Part shown: positions 9,004-17,153 of the stretch, in pieces
Layout: every line of letters starts with the position of its first letter
Numbering within the stretch: the stretch's first letter is position 1
Assembly (NCBI GenBank): GCA_947085255.1
Contig: CAMTVQ010000004.1
Location: 186,001 to 250,000 of the forward strand
Source of the DNA: CAMTVQ01 sp947085255
Lineage (GTDB): Bacteria; Bacteroidota; Bacteroidia; Sphingobacteriales; Sphingobacteriaceae
Reading direction: 5' to 3'
DNA length: 64,000 bases
Notes under the pieces: generated by a model
Database searches by the model: none
Told to the model about the DNA's origin: nothing
What the model saw: only the letters and a program-made list of their open reading frames with translations
Position numbers and translations under genes: made by a program

Positions 9004-10293
9004 TTACAACACCTCGGCTACCACAAAATTACTACCAGCAACTAAAAGCAAATCATCCTTTGCCGCTCGCTTTTTAGCAGCTAAAAAAGCCTCCTTTACC
9101 GAAGCATAGCTTTCTCCCCTTAATCCTACAGCGTGAGCTTGTTGTTTCAACTCTTGCTCATCAAGTCCACGCGGGATAGCGGGCTTGCAAAAATAGTATT
9201 GTGCCTTTTGTGGCAGCAAGGCAAGAACCTTAGCAATATCCTTATCATTTACCATGCCCAATACCCAATGCAATTTGCGGTGTGTGGTAGTTGCTAGTTG
9301 TTGAAGTATTACTTTAATACCAGCCTCATTGTGTCCAGTATCACACACTGTAAGTGGCTTTGTATTTAAAACTTGCCATCTACCTTGCAAGCCTGTTAAT
9401 TTTTTAACTCTTTTAAGCCCGCCTCGCACTTGTTTTTCGGTAATACTAAATCCGCTTTCATTTAGGATTTGTATGGAATGAATCACACCTTTACAGTTGT
9501 TTAATTGATATAACCCTGGCAAGTCTAATTGCAGATTTTTGTAAACGAGTTGCCCATTAGCATAGGCATCTACCGTTAATAATTGCGTGGTTATACTAGC
9601 TGTTGAAATAGCATACACCAAGCCTGCAAAACAAATAGGGGCATTTAGTTCGGTTGCTTTTTGCCGAAATATCCCTTCCACTTCTTCTTGAAACTCGCTA
9701 ACAATTACAGGGACTCCTTCCTTAATGATTCCTGCTTTTTCATGTGCTATTTGTGCCAGAGTATCACCTAAAATAGCTTGATGATCAAATGAAATATTGG
9801 TAATGATACTTAGTAATGGCGTTATGATATTGGTAGAATCTAATCTACCGCCTAAGCCCGTTTCGATAATGGCAATATCTACTTTTTGATTGTAAAAATA
9901 ATGAAAAGCCAAACCTACTGTCCACTCAAAAAAGGAAGGAGCTATAGGTTCAAAATTTGTCTTATATGTGTTTACAAATCCTATTACCTCCTTCTTAGAA
10001 ATCATTTTTCCGTTGATACGGATACGTTCTCTAAAATCTTTAAGATGAGGCGAGGTATATAAACCTACTTTATAACCTGCTGCTTGTAAAACAGCCGCCA
10101 ACATGTGCGAAGTAGAGCCCTTGCCATTGGTGCCGGCAATGTGCACACAGCGCAATCGATTTTGTGGATTACTTAAAACATCACAAATGCTAATCGTATT
10201 GTCCAAATTAGCTTTGTAAGCAGCTGCGCCAATGCGGTGAAACATGGGCAATTGCGCATACAAATAATCTAGAACTTGAGAATAGGTTTTCAT
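9004..10293 (-). CDS. folC: Folylpolyglutamate synthase / dihydrofolate synthase
   Basis: 429 residues from the ATG at 10293 (a TTG three codons upstream is the alternative). The P-loop AGTNGKGSTSHMLAAVL, the following TSPHL motif and ETGLGGRLDSTN are diagnostic of the Mur-ligase-like FolC family. The enzyme ligates glutamate to dihydropteroate and then to reduced folates with ATP, in the cytosol. It starts 26 nt after the paaZ-like gene stop on the same strand, so the two may share a transcript, although their pathways are unrelated. Confidence 0.95.
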   Translation of the reverse strand: MKTYSQVLDYLYAQLPMFHRIGAAAYKANLDNTISICDVLSNPQNRLRCVHIAGTNGKGSTSHMLAAVLQAAGYKVGLYTSPHLKDFRERIRINGKMISKKEVIGFVNTYKTNFEPIAPSFFEWTVGLAFHYFYNQKVDIAIIETGLGGRLDSTNIITPLLSIITNISFDHQAILGDTLAQIAHEKAGIIKEGVPVIVSEFQEEVEGIFRQKATELNAPICFAGLVYAISTASITTQLLTVDAYANGQLVYKNLQLDLPGLYQLNNCKGVIHSIQILNESGFSITEKQVRGGLKRVKKLTGLQGRWQVLNTKPLTVCDTGHNEAGIKVILQQLATTTHRKLHWVLGMVNDKDIAKVLALLPQKAQYYFCKPAIPRGLDEQELKQQAHAVGLRGESYASVKEAFLAAKKRAAKDDLLLVAGSNFVVAEVL

Positions 10294-10319
10294 TTCACGC
10301 AAAGACGTTACGGAAAAAT

Positions 10320-12368
10320 TTACTCCTGATTCAACTTTTTTACCATCGTCAAAATGGTAGCAATTGCCACGGTTTCGCCAGTTTCGTCGTATACATCTAC
10401 CAAAAACTTCACGATACCTTTAGCAACATCATCTTCTGAACGTTTTTCCTGATCTACTTTCTCTTTAACAGTTAGGCGTACTCCTATGGTCATATCTGGA
10501 TATACAGGTTTGGTAAAGCGGCATTCCTCTAAACCATAATTCAACAAAACTGGACCTTTCTTACCTTCTACAAACAATCCTGCGGCTGCCGATAATACAA
10601 AATACCCATGCGCCACACGTTGCGTAAAAATTGTTCCTTCTAAAGAAGTAGCATCCACGTGTGCGTAAAAATGATCCCAACTTACATTAGCAAAATTCAC
10701 CACATCGCTTTCGGTAACCGTGCGTTTACGAGTAGTCAAGGTTTCCCCTATTTCTAATTCTTCAAAATATTTGGTGAAAGGATGCGCTACATGTTCTATT
10801 TGCTTACCTCCGTACTGATACACATTGGTAATTTGTGTTAACATTGTTGGCGAGCCTTGCACTGCTGTACGTTGCATGTAATGAAACACCCCACGTTTGC
10901 CGCCCATCTCTTCACCTCCACCAGCTCTACCCGGACCACCATGCGTTAGCAAAGGCATAGGCGAACCATGACCAGTACTTTCTTTTGAACACTCGGCATT
11001 CAATACCAATACACGTCCGTGATGCGATGCTGCTCCCAATACAAAATCTTTAGCAGTTTTATCGTTAGCTGTTACAATAGAACATACCAACGAGCCCTTG
11101 CCCATTTTTACCAATTCGGTAGCTTCCTCTATGGTTTTGTAAGGCATAATAGTTGCTACTGGACCAAAAGCCTCAATATTATGACAATCTACATACTTAA
11201 ACGGGTCTTTATTGAGCATCACAATAGGCGACATGAACGCTCCTTTTGCAGGATCGGCATCAATTAATTGCAACGATGCATCTAAATTACCATATACAAT
11301 TTTTTGATTAATGGCTAGTTCTTTTACTTTATCACGTACCTCAATCAGTTGTTCTTTGCCAACCAAAGCACCCATACGCACTGTTTCATTGGCAGGATTA
11401 CCAATAGCTGTTTTGCTGAGACGTTGCCCTAAAGCTATTTGCACGTCTTCCACCAAGGTTTCGGGTACAATAATTCGGCGAACTGCCGTACACTTTTGCC
11501 CTGCTTTTATGGTAATTTCTCTGGCTATTTCTTTAATAAATAAGTCGAATTCTTCTGTACCAGGAGTAGCGTCTTTTCCCAAAACACAGGCATTTAATGA
11601 GTCTGCCTCCATCGTAAATGGCACCGATTCTTCGATAATGCGCGGATGCACTTTCAACTTACGACCAGTGCTAGCCGAACCCGTAAACGTAACCACATCC
11701 TGTGTAATTACATGGTCCAATATATCTCCAGCGCTACCGCAAATTAGTTGTAATGCTCCTTCTGGTAAAATTTTAGAGGCTACTATTTCTTTTACTACGG
11801 CTTCTGTTAAGAAACTGGTAACCGTTCCTGGTTTTACCACAGTAGGTACACCAGCTAAAAAATTAACGGCAATTTTTTCGAGCATGCCCCATACTGGAAA
11901 ATTAAAGGCATTTATATGAATAGCTATACCCTCTTTAGGCACACAAATATGCTGCCCGATAAACGTACCGTTCTTGCTCAATTTAACAGTATCACCATCT
12001 ACATAAAAGGTCTCATTCGGAAATTCTTTACGTAAACTAGCATAGGCAAACAGGTTACCAATACCTCCTTCAATATCTATCCAGCTATTGGCGCGGGTAG
12101 CGCCCGTCATGTAGCTAATGGGATAAAACTGTTCTTTTTTGCTCATCAGGTGCATGGCTAATGCCTTTAGCATACGTCCACGCTCATGAAAAGTCATTTT
12201 ACGCAACTTTGGACCACCTACCGTACGTCCATAATGCAGTATTTCTGCAAAGTTTAAACCTTTAGTAGATGCTGTAGCAATTTGATCACCTGTAATGGCA
12301 TTGTATAACGCTTGTCCGGCACCGTCACCAGTAATAAATTTTCCGAGTATATAATTTTGAAGCTGCAT
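10320..12368 (-). CDS. paaZ: PaaZ-like bifunctional aldehyde dehydrogenase / MaoC-type enoyl-CoA hydratase
   Basis: 682 residues, the length of PaaZ. The N-terminal aldehyde dehydrogenase domain (about 1-510) has the catalytic cysteine in KAGQKCTAVRRI and the NAD-binding VTFTGSASTG. The C-terminal MaoC hot-dog domain (about 530-680) has the hydratase motif DHFYAHVD. In phenylacetate breakdown PaaZ opens oxepin-CoA and oxidises the resulting semialdehyde. No paaABCDE, paaG or paaK genes lie in the window, so either the rest of the pathway is elsewhere or the enzyme serves a related CoA-thioester route. It is divergent from the fused E1 gene. Confidence 0.92.
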   Translation of the reverse strand: MQLQNYILGKFITGDGAGQALYNAITGDQIATASTKGLNFAEILHYGRTVGGPKLRKMTFHERGRMLKALAMHLMSKKEQFYPISYMTGATRANSWIDIEGGIGNLFAYASLRKEFPNETFYVDGDTVKLSKNGTFIGQHICVPKEGIAIHINAFNFPVWGMLEKIAVNFLAGVPTVVKPGTVTSFLTEAVVKEIVASKILPEGALQLICGSAGDILDHVITQDVVTFTGSASTGRKLKVHPRIIEESVPFTMEADSLNACVLGKDATPGTEEFDLFIKEIAREITIKAGQKCTAVRRIIVPETLVEDVQIALGQRLSKTAIGNPANETVRMGALVGKEQLIEVRDKVKELAINQKIVYGNLDASLQLIDADPAKGAFMSPIVMLNKDPFKYVDCHNIEAFGPVATIMPYKTIEEATELVKMGKGSLVCSIVTANDKTAKDFVLGAASHHGRVLVLNAECSKESTGHGSPMPLLTHGGPGRAGGGEEMGGKRGVFHYMQRTAVQGSPTMLTQITNVYQYGGKQIEHVAHPFTKYFEELEIGETLTTRKRTVTESDVVNFANVSWDHFYAHVDATSLEGTIFTQRVAHGYFVLSAAAGLFVEGKKGPVLLNYGLEECRFTKPVYPDMTIGVRLTVKEKVDQEKRSEDDVAKGIVKFLVDVYDETGETVAIATILTMVKKLNQE

Positions 12369-12463
12369 AGTATTTGAACAAATAAGAAGGTCGAAATTAC
12401 AAAATCAAACCCATTTTATCATTTCCCAACACGAGTATCTTATTATCCACTACTGGAAATGTG

Positions 12464-12471
12464 TACCTTTG
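12464..12471 (+). promoter_or_regulatory. -7 box upstream of the fused E1 gene
   Basis: TACCTTTG matches the Bacteroidota -7 consensus TAnnTTTG and lies 18 nt before the ATG at 12490. I do not see a good TTTG at the -33 position. Confidence 0.45.
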
Positions 12472-12489
12472 CGCTTTTACTATTAGTAC

Positions 12490-14562
12490 ATGTTTACTAC
12501 AGCTCAAAAATTGACCACTATACCCGAAGAAACGCTTTTAAAAGCGTTCGAACTCATGTGCACAGCCAAGGCTATGGCAGAGTTGTACGAAGCCAATAAA
12601 GACGTAACTGCCAAATATGTGCACGCCACCTCTCGTGGGCACGAGGCTATACAATTAGCACTTGGACTTCAACTAAAGCCCCAAGATTATCTTTCGGCAT
12701 ATTACCGTGATGATAGCATTTTACTGGGAATTGGGCTACAGCCGTATGAACTCATGCTTCAATTGCTGGCAAAACGTGACGACCCATTTTCTGGTGGAAG
12801 GACGTACTATGCCCATCCTAGCTTACGCAGAGATGATATGCCTAAAATACCTATGCAATCGTCGGCAACGGGCATGCAAGCCATTCCTACTACTGGTGTT
12901 GCCTTGGGCATTCACTATTTAGAACATCAAAATTTAGCTGCCGATTATAAAGGCGAAAATAGTGTGGTGGTATGCTCTATTGGCGATGCCGCCATGACCG
13001 AAGGCGAAGTAGCCGAGGCGCTGCATATGGCTGCGCTTAAACAATTGCCTATTTTATATTTAGTACAAGATAATGAGTGGGATATTTCTGCCCATGCAAA
13101 AGAAATTCGCGTAGGTGATGCCGCTGAATATGCAAAAGGATTTAAAGGACTGGAATCACGCAGTATCAACGGTTCTGATTTTTTTGAATCTTACCAAACA
13201 CTGCAAGAAGTTATAGCTACTATTCGTAAAGAGCGACGACCATTTATAGTACATGCAAAAGTACCTTTGCTCAATCACCATACATCTGGTGTGCGTAAAG
13301 AATGGTACCGCGATGATTTAGCAGAAGCTGCTGAGCGCGATCCTTTTCCATTATTCCGTAACCAATTACAAGAGCAAGGCATTGACGAAAGTACTTTAAT
13401 TGCTATAGAAGCAAGTGCAAAAGAGTTGGTAGCTGCTGATTATCAAAAAGCATTACAAGCAGAAGACCCTCGTCCCGAAGATTTATTTCTACACGATTTT
13501 GCTCCCACCCCCATTACCGAAGAGAAAGGCGAACGTGCCCCAAAAGGAAAAGAAGCTACCGTGATGGTAGATTCCGCATTATTTGCCATTAAAGAACTGA
13601 TGAGCAAGCACCCCGAATGTTTGCTATACGGACAAGATGTAGGCGCACGCTTAGGCGGGGTTTTTCGCGAAGCGGCTACTCTGGCACAGCAATTTGGTAA
13701 CGATCGTGTATTTAACACTCCTATACAAGAAGCATTTATTATTGGCAGCACCGTTGGGATGAGTGCCGTTGGTTTAAAACCTATTGTAGAAGTACAATTT
13801 GCTGATTATATATGGCCTGGCCTTAATCAATTATTTACCGAAGTAGCTCGTTCGTGTTATTTATCAAATGGAAAATGGCCAGTTAGTTGCATTATTCGTG
13901 TGCCTATTGGAGCATACGGTAGCGGAGGTCCTTATCATTCTTCAAGTATCGAATCGGTGTTAACTAATATTAGAGGCGTGAAAATTTGTTACCCATCTAC
14001 TGGTGCAGATTTAAAAGGCTTGCTAAAAGCTGCTTATTACGATCCTAATCCCGTAATTATGCTCGAACATAAAGGATTGTACTGGAGCAAAATAAAAGGA
14101 ACTGAAGATGCTAGAACCATCGAACCAGATGAAGAATATGTGATTCCTTTGGGTAAAGCACGCATCGTTCAAGAAGCAGCAGCCTCTGAACAGGAATCTA
14201 TAACCATCATCACCTACGGAATGGGTGTTTACTGGGCAAAGAACGCAGCAAAAGAATTTAAAAATCAAGTAGAAATAATTGATTTGCGCACGCTAGTACC
14301 CTTGGATGAAGCAACTATTTTTGCATCGGTAAAAAAACATGGAAAGTGCATTGTTTTAACAGAAGAACCTGTACACAATACCTTTGCACAGAGTTTGGCG
14401 GGACGCATTCAGCGTGAATGTTTCCGGTACTTGGACGCTCCTATAGAAGTAATAGGTTCCGAAAACTTACCAGCCATCCCTCTAAATTCGGTTTTAGAAG
14501 CAACTATGTTGCCAAATGCCGCTAAGGTTGCTGTAAAAATAGAAGAGCTACTTGCTTACTAA
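12490..14562 (+). CDS. Fused alpha/beta E1 of a 2-oxoacid (branched-chain type) dehydrogenase
   Basis: 690 residues. The N-terminal half (about 1-330) is the alpha subunit with the thiamine diphosphate site GDAAMTEGEVAEA ... DNEW. The C-terminal half (about 350-690) is the beta transketolase-like subunit (LLYGQDVGARLGGVFREA, FADYIW, MLEHKGLYW). The enzyme decarboxylates a 2-oxoacid and passes the acyl group to lipoyl-E2. The fused form is common in Bacteroidota, where it is usually annotated as 2-oxoisovalerate dehydrogenase; the true substrate is not readable. No E2 or E3 gene is nearby. It heads a tightly packed run with GNAT, GT4 and SDR genes. Confidence 0.92.
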   Translation: MFTTAQKLTTIPEETLLKAFELMCTAKAMAELYEANKDVTAKYVHATSRGHEAIQLALGLQLKPQDYLSAYYRDDSILLGIGLQPYELMLQLLAKRDDPFSGGRTYYAHPSLRRDDMPKIPMQSSATGMQAIPTTGVALGIHYLEHQNLAADYKGENSVVVCSIGDAAMTEGEVAEALHMAALKQLPILYLVQDNEWDISAHAKEIRVGDAAEYAKGFKGLESRSINGSDFFESYQTLQEVIATIRKERRPFIVHAKVPLLNHHTSGVRKEWYRDDLAEAAERDPFPLFRNQLQEQGIDESTLIAIEASAKELVAADYQKALQAEDPRPEDLFLHDFAPTPITEEKGERAPKGKEATVMVDSALFAIKELMSKHPECLLYGQDVGARLGGVFREAATLAQQFGNDRVFNTPIQEAFIIGSTVGMSAVGLKPIVEVQFADYIWPGLNQLFTEVARSCYLSNGKWPVSCIIRVPIGAYGSGGPYHSSSIESVLTNIRGVKICYPSTGADLKGLLKAAYYDPNPVIMLEHKGLYWSKIKGTEDARTIEPDEEYVIPLGKARIVQEAAASEQESITIITYGMGVYWAKNAAKEFKNQVEIIDLRTLVPLDEATIFASVKKHGKCIVLTEEPVHNTFAQSLAGRIQRECFRYLDAPIEVIGSENLPAIPLNSVLEATMLPNAAKVAVKIEELLAY

Positions 14563-14563
14563 T

Positions 14564-14995
14564 ATGGATGCATTTCAAATAAAAGAATTACACACTCTGG
14601 AAGAAATGCTACCACACTATCCGCTTATTAAGCAGCTAGACCCCTGGTTATCGCCAGAAAAGTATGAAGTACGATTAAAAGAAATGATTCCTGCTAATTA
14701 CTTTCAGTTAGCTGTTTTTGATGGAGAAAGATGTGTGGGATTATCTGGAATTTGGATAGCCACCAAAATATATTCGAGCAAGTATATTGAAATGGATAAT
14801 GTGGTGGTAGATGAAGCATACCGTTCTAAAGGCATTGGCAAACTATTGGTAGATGCCACCATGGCTTTGGGTAAAGCGAAAGGTTGCAAAACAGCCATGT
14901 TAGATGCATACGTGGAAAACCAGTCTGCTCATAAATTTTATTTCCGCGAAGGTTTTGTGGTAAAAGGATTTCATTTTATTAAAAAGATAGTTTAA
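14564..14995 (+). CDS. GNAT-family N-acetyltransferase
   Basis: 143 residues from the ATG at 14564, one base after the E1 stop; a TTG at 14552 would overlap E1 and adds only four residues. The acetyl-CoA binding loop is visible as VVDEAYRSKGIGKLLVDA (the R-x-x-G-x-G/A pattern), and NQSAHKFYFREGF is the usual C-terminal GNAT strand. The family moves an acetyl group from acetyl-CoA to an amine of a small molecule or protein; the acceptor is unknown. The following GT4 gene begins with GTG directly after this stop, pointing to translational coupling. Confidence 0.88.
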   Translation: MDAFQIKELHTLEEMLPHYPLIKQLDPWLSPEKYEVRLKEMIPANYFQLAVFDGERCVGLSGIWIATKIYSSKYIEMDNVVVDEAYRSKGIGKLLVDATMALGKAKGCKTAMLDAYVENQSAHKFYFREGFVVKGFHFIKKIV

Positions 14996-16096
14996 GTGCA
15001 AGAGCCTATAAAACGTATATTGGTTATTTCCGACTATAGGCCTACACATACCGTGCGCCCAGAAGCTGAGATATTTATTTCCTTACAAAAACTCGGGTAC
15101 GAAATTACGATTATGACTCACCCAGACACTTGGTATGGGCAACGATTTAAAGACAATGGCATTCGCGTCATTGAGTTTCATCCTCAAAAAAAATACGACA
15201 AAGCGGAAATTGCTTTTATTCGTGAAGAACTAATAAAAGGAGATTATCAGCTAGTACACCTTTTTAATAGTCCAGCAACTGTAAATGGCATACAAGCAGC
15301 CAAAAACTTACCTGTAAAAGTCGTGCTGTATCGAGGCTATAGTGGCAATATTAATTGGTGGGACCCATGGGCATATACTAAGTACTTGCATCCGCGAGTC
15401 GATAAAATTATTTGTAATTCTATAGGTGTAGAGGCTATTTTTAATCGTCAACTTGGTTTTGATAAAACAAAAGCACTTACCATCAATAAAGGACATGATA
15501 GCAACTGGTATAAAGGCATAACTAAGGCTGATTTAAGTGAATTCAACATTCAACCTACGGATGTGGTATTTATTTGTGTAGCCAATAATCGTCGTATGAA
15601 AGGCGTACCCTATTTATTAAAAGCAATAGCAGTATTACCCGAAAATATACCTTTTAAACTACTTCTGGTGGGCAGTGACATGCAAACGCCACAGAATATG
15701 AACTTACTAAAAGGCTCAAAAAATGCATCTAAAGTGATTTTTACAGGCTACCGAAACGATAGCTTATCACTTGTTGCGGCCTCAAACGTATTTATACTTC
15801 CTTCTATAAAAGGCGAGTCTATTACCAAATCGGTAATAGAAGCAATGAGCTTAGGTGTTTGTCCGCTTATTACCGATATTCCTGGTAATGTAGAACTGGT
15901 AAAACACAATGAGTGTGGGTTAGTTGTGCCTAAAAAGAACGCAAAGGCACTTGCGCAAGCTATACTTGAATTGGCGACACACCCAGATAAGGTAAAGAAA
16001 TTTGCCCTTGCTGCTCCTAAATATATTGAGGAGGAATTACCACATAGCAAAACAGTTGCCGGATATGTCGCACTTTATAACTCTTTAAGCAAGTAG
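14996..16096 (+). CDS. Family 4 glycosyltransferase
   Basis: 366 residues with a GTG start immediately after the GNAT stop codon. The fold is GT-B: an N-terminal acceptor domain beginning KRILVISDYRPTHTVRPEAE and a C-terminal donor domain with VFICVANNRRMKGVPYLLKA and the donor-binding motif ILPSIKGESITKSVIEAMSL. This motif is the E-x7-E region of GT4 enzymes. It lacks a signal peptide or membrane helix and is likely cytosolic or peripheral. The neighbours (GNAT, SDR) could modify sugars or glycolipids, but that link is only positional. Confidence 0.9.
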   Translation: MQEPIKRILVISDYRPTHTVRPEAEIFISLQKLGYEITIMTHPDTWYGQRFKDNGIRVIEFHPQKKYDKAEIAFIREELIKGDYQLVHLFNSPATVNGIQAAKNLPVKVVLYRGYSGNINWWDPWAYTKYLHPRVDKIICNSIGVEAIFNRQLGFDKTKALTINKGHDSNWYKGITKADLSEFNIQPTDVVFICVANNRRMKGVPYLLKAIAVLPENIPFKLLLVGSDMQTPQNMNLLKGSKNASKVIFTGYRNDSLSLVAASNVFILPSIKGESITKSVIEAMSLGVCPLITDIPGNVELVKHNECGLVVPKKNAKALAQAILELATHPDKVKKFALAAPKYIEEELPHSKTVAGYVALYNSLSK

Positions 16097-16768
16097 ATGA
16101 ACATACTTATTACAGGTGCAAGCGGCGGCATTGGTGCTGAACTTACTACACTATTGGCTAGTAATCCTGCACATACTATTGTAGCGTTAGCGCGTACTAA
16201 AATAGCTACCAAAACCAGCAATACTATTCCTTACGCTTTTGATTTACAAAAAGATAATTATAAAGACCTATTCTCCTTTGTAAGTCAATCGGTTGGACAT
16301 ATAGATGTATTAATTAATAATGCAGCGTTACTCATAAGCATTCCCTTTGCCGCATTAAGCGAACAAGATTGGTTGGACTGTTACCGCACCAATGTAATAG
16401 CACCTGCGCAACTAATTCAAACAGTATTACCCATTTTAAATCCTTTAGGGGCGCATATTGTAAATATTGGCAGCATGAGTGGCGTTGAAGGAAGTCAGAA
16501 ATTTACTGGATTGGCAGCATACGGTGCCAGTAAAGCGGCTTTGCACAATCTGACCGAATGCCTTGCTGAAGAATTAAAAGACACGAACACAAAGGTGAAT
16601 TGTTTAGCATTAGGTGCTACGCAAACACCTATGCTTGCTAAAGCCTTTCCAGAACATAAAACAGGAATAAGTCCTGCTAAAATGGCTGAGTTTATTGCTC
16701 ATTTTGCACTTACTGGTCACCACTTTTTTAATGGTAAAATTATACCAGTGGCCCTAACTACCCCTTAA
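16097..16768 (+). CDS. Short-chain dehydrogenase/reductase
   Basis: 223 residues. It carries the Rossmann cofactor motif ILITGASGGIGAEL, the NNAAL motif, a catalytic serine in NIGSMSG and the YGASK active-site Tyr/Lys. These are all the residues needed for an NAD(P)-dependent oxidoreductase. It starts with ATG right after the GT4 stop, so it is probably the last gene of a GNAT-GT4-SDR transcript. The substrate is unknown. It ends 4 bp from the convergent lipoprotein gene with no evident terminator between them. Confidence 0.9.
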   Translation: MNILITGASGGIGAELTTLLASNPAHTIVALARTKIATKTSNTIPYAFDLQKDNYKDLFSFVSQSVGHIDVLINNAALLISIPFAALSEQDWLDCYRTNVIAPAQLIQTVLPILNPLGAHIVNIGSMSGVEGSQKFTGLAAYGASKAALHNLTECLAEELKDTNTKVNCLALGATQTPMLAKAFPEHKTGISPAKMAEFIAHFALTGHHFFNGKIIPVALTTP

Positions 16769-16772
16769 ACTT

Positions 16773-17147
16773 TTACCTAATAGTTAACACCCGAACTGTC
16801 ATATTTTGTGAAAGTACTTGTGCAGAAACGGTATCACGCTTAAATCCTTTTTGAGCGGTAATGTAATAATTGCCTAACAATACCGACCCGAAATTGGCTT
16901 CGCCGTTGCTTTGAGTTTTAACATTTAAAACGGGTAAATTGCGCAATACATCTTCGTAACTACTATACAAATACACATCGGCATCAACCACCAAAGAGCC
17001 ACTACCTTCGAAAACCCGTGCAATTAAGCTACCCGATACTTGTGACGTATCATTCAAAATTACTGGTTGAACTGGTTCGAAAGTATTTTTCTCGCAAGCC
17101 GTACTCAGTGTTGCTACAACAAAAAGAAATAATAATAATTTGTTCAT
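16773..17147 (-). CDS. Small lipoprotein with carboxypeptidase-regulatory-like fold
   Basis: 124 residues. The lipobox LSTAC places the lipid-anchored cysteine at residue 18. The rest looks like one transthyretin/CarboxypepD_reg-type beta-sandwich (VDADVYLYSS, then TQSNGEANFGSVLLGNYYITAQK). Such domains are common add-ons to Bacteroidota surface proteins; here the domain stands alone. The function is unknown, and location in the periplasm or outer membrane is inferred from the lipobox. It lies directly downstream of ispG (6 bp gap) and probably shares its transcript. Confidence 0.8.
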   Translation of the reverse strand: MNKLLLFLFVVATLSTACEKNTFEPVQPVILNDTSQVSGSLIARVFEGSGSLVVDADVYLYSSYEDVLRNLPVLNVKTQSNGEANFGSVLLGNYYITAQKGFKRDTVSAQVLSQNMTVRVLTIR

Positions 17148-17153
17148 ATCGCT

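Noticed and set aside
11311..11919. 202-residue plus-strand open frame inside the paaZ-like gene
   Set aside because: It is antisense to clear ALDH coding sequence, has a Ser/Thr/Pro-rich shadow composition and no start context.
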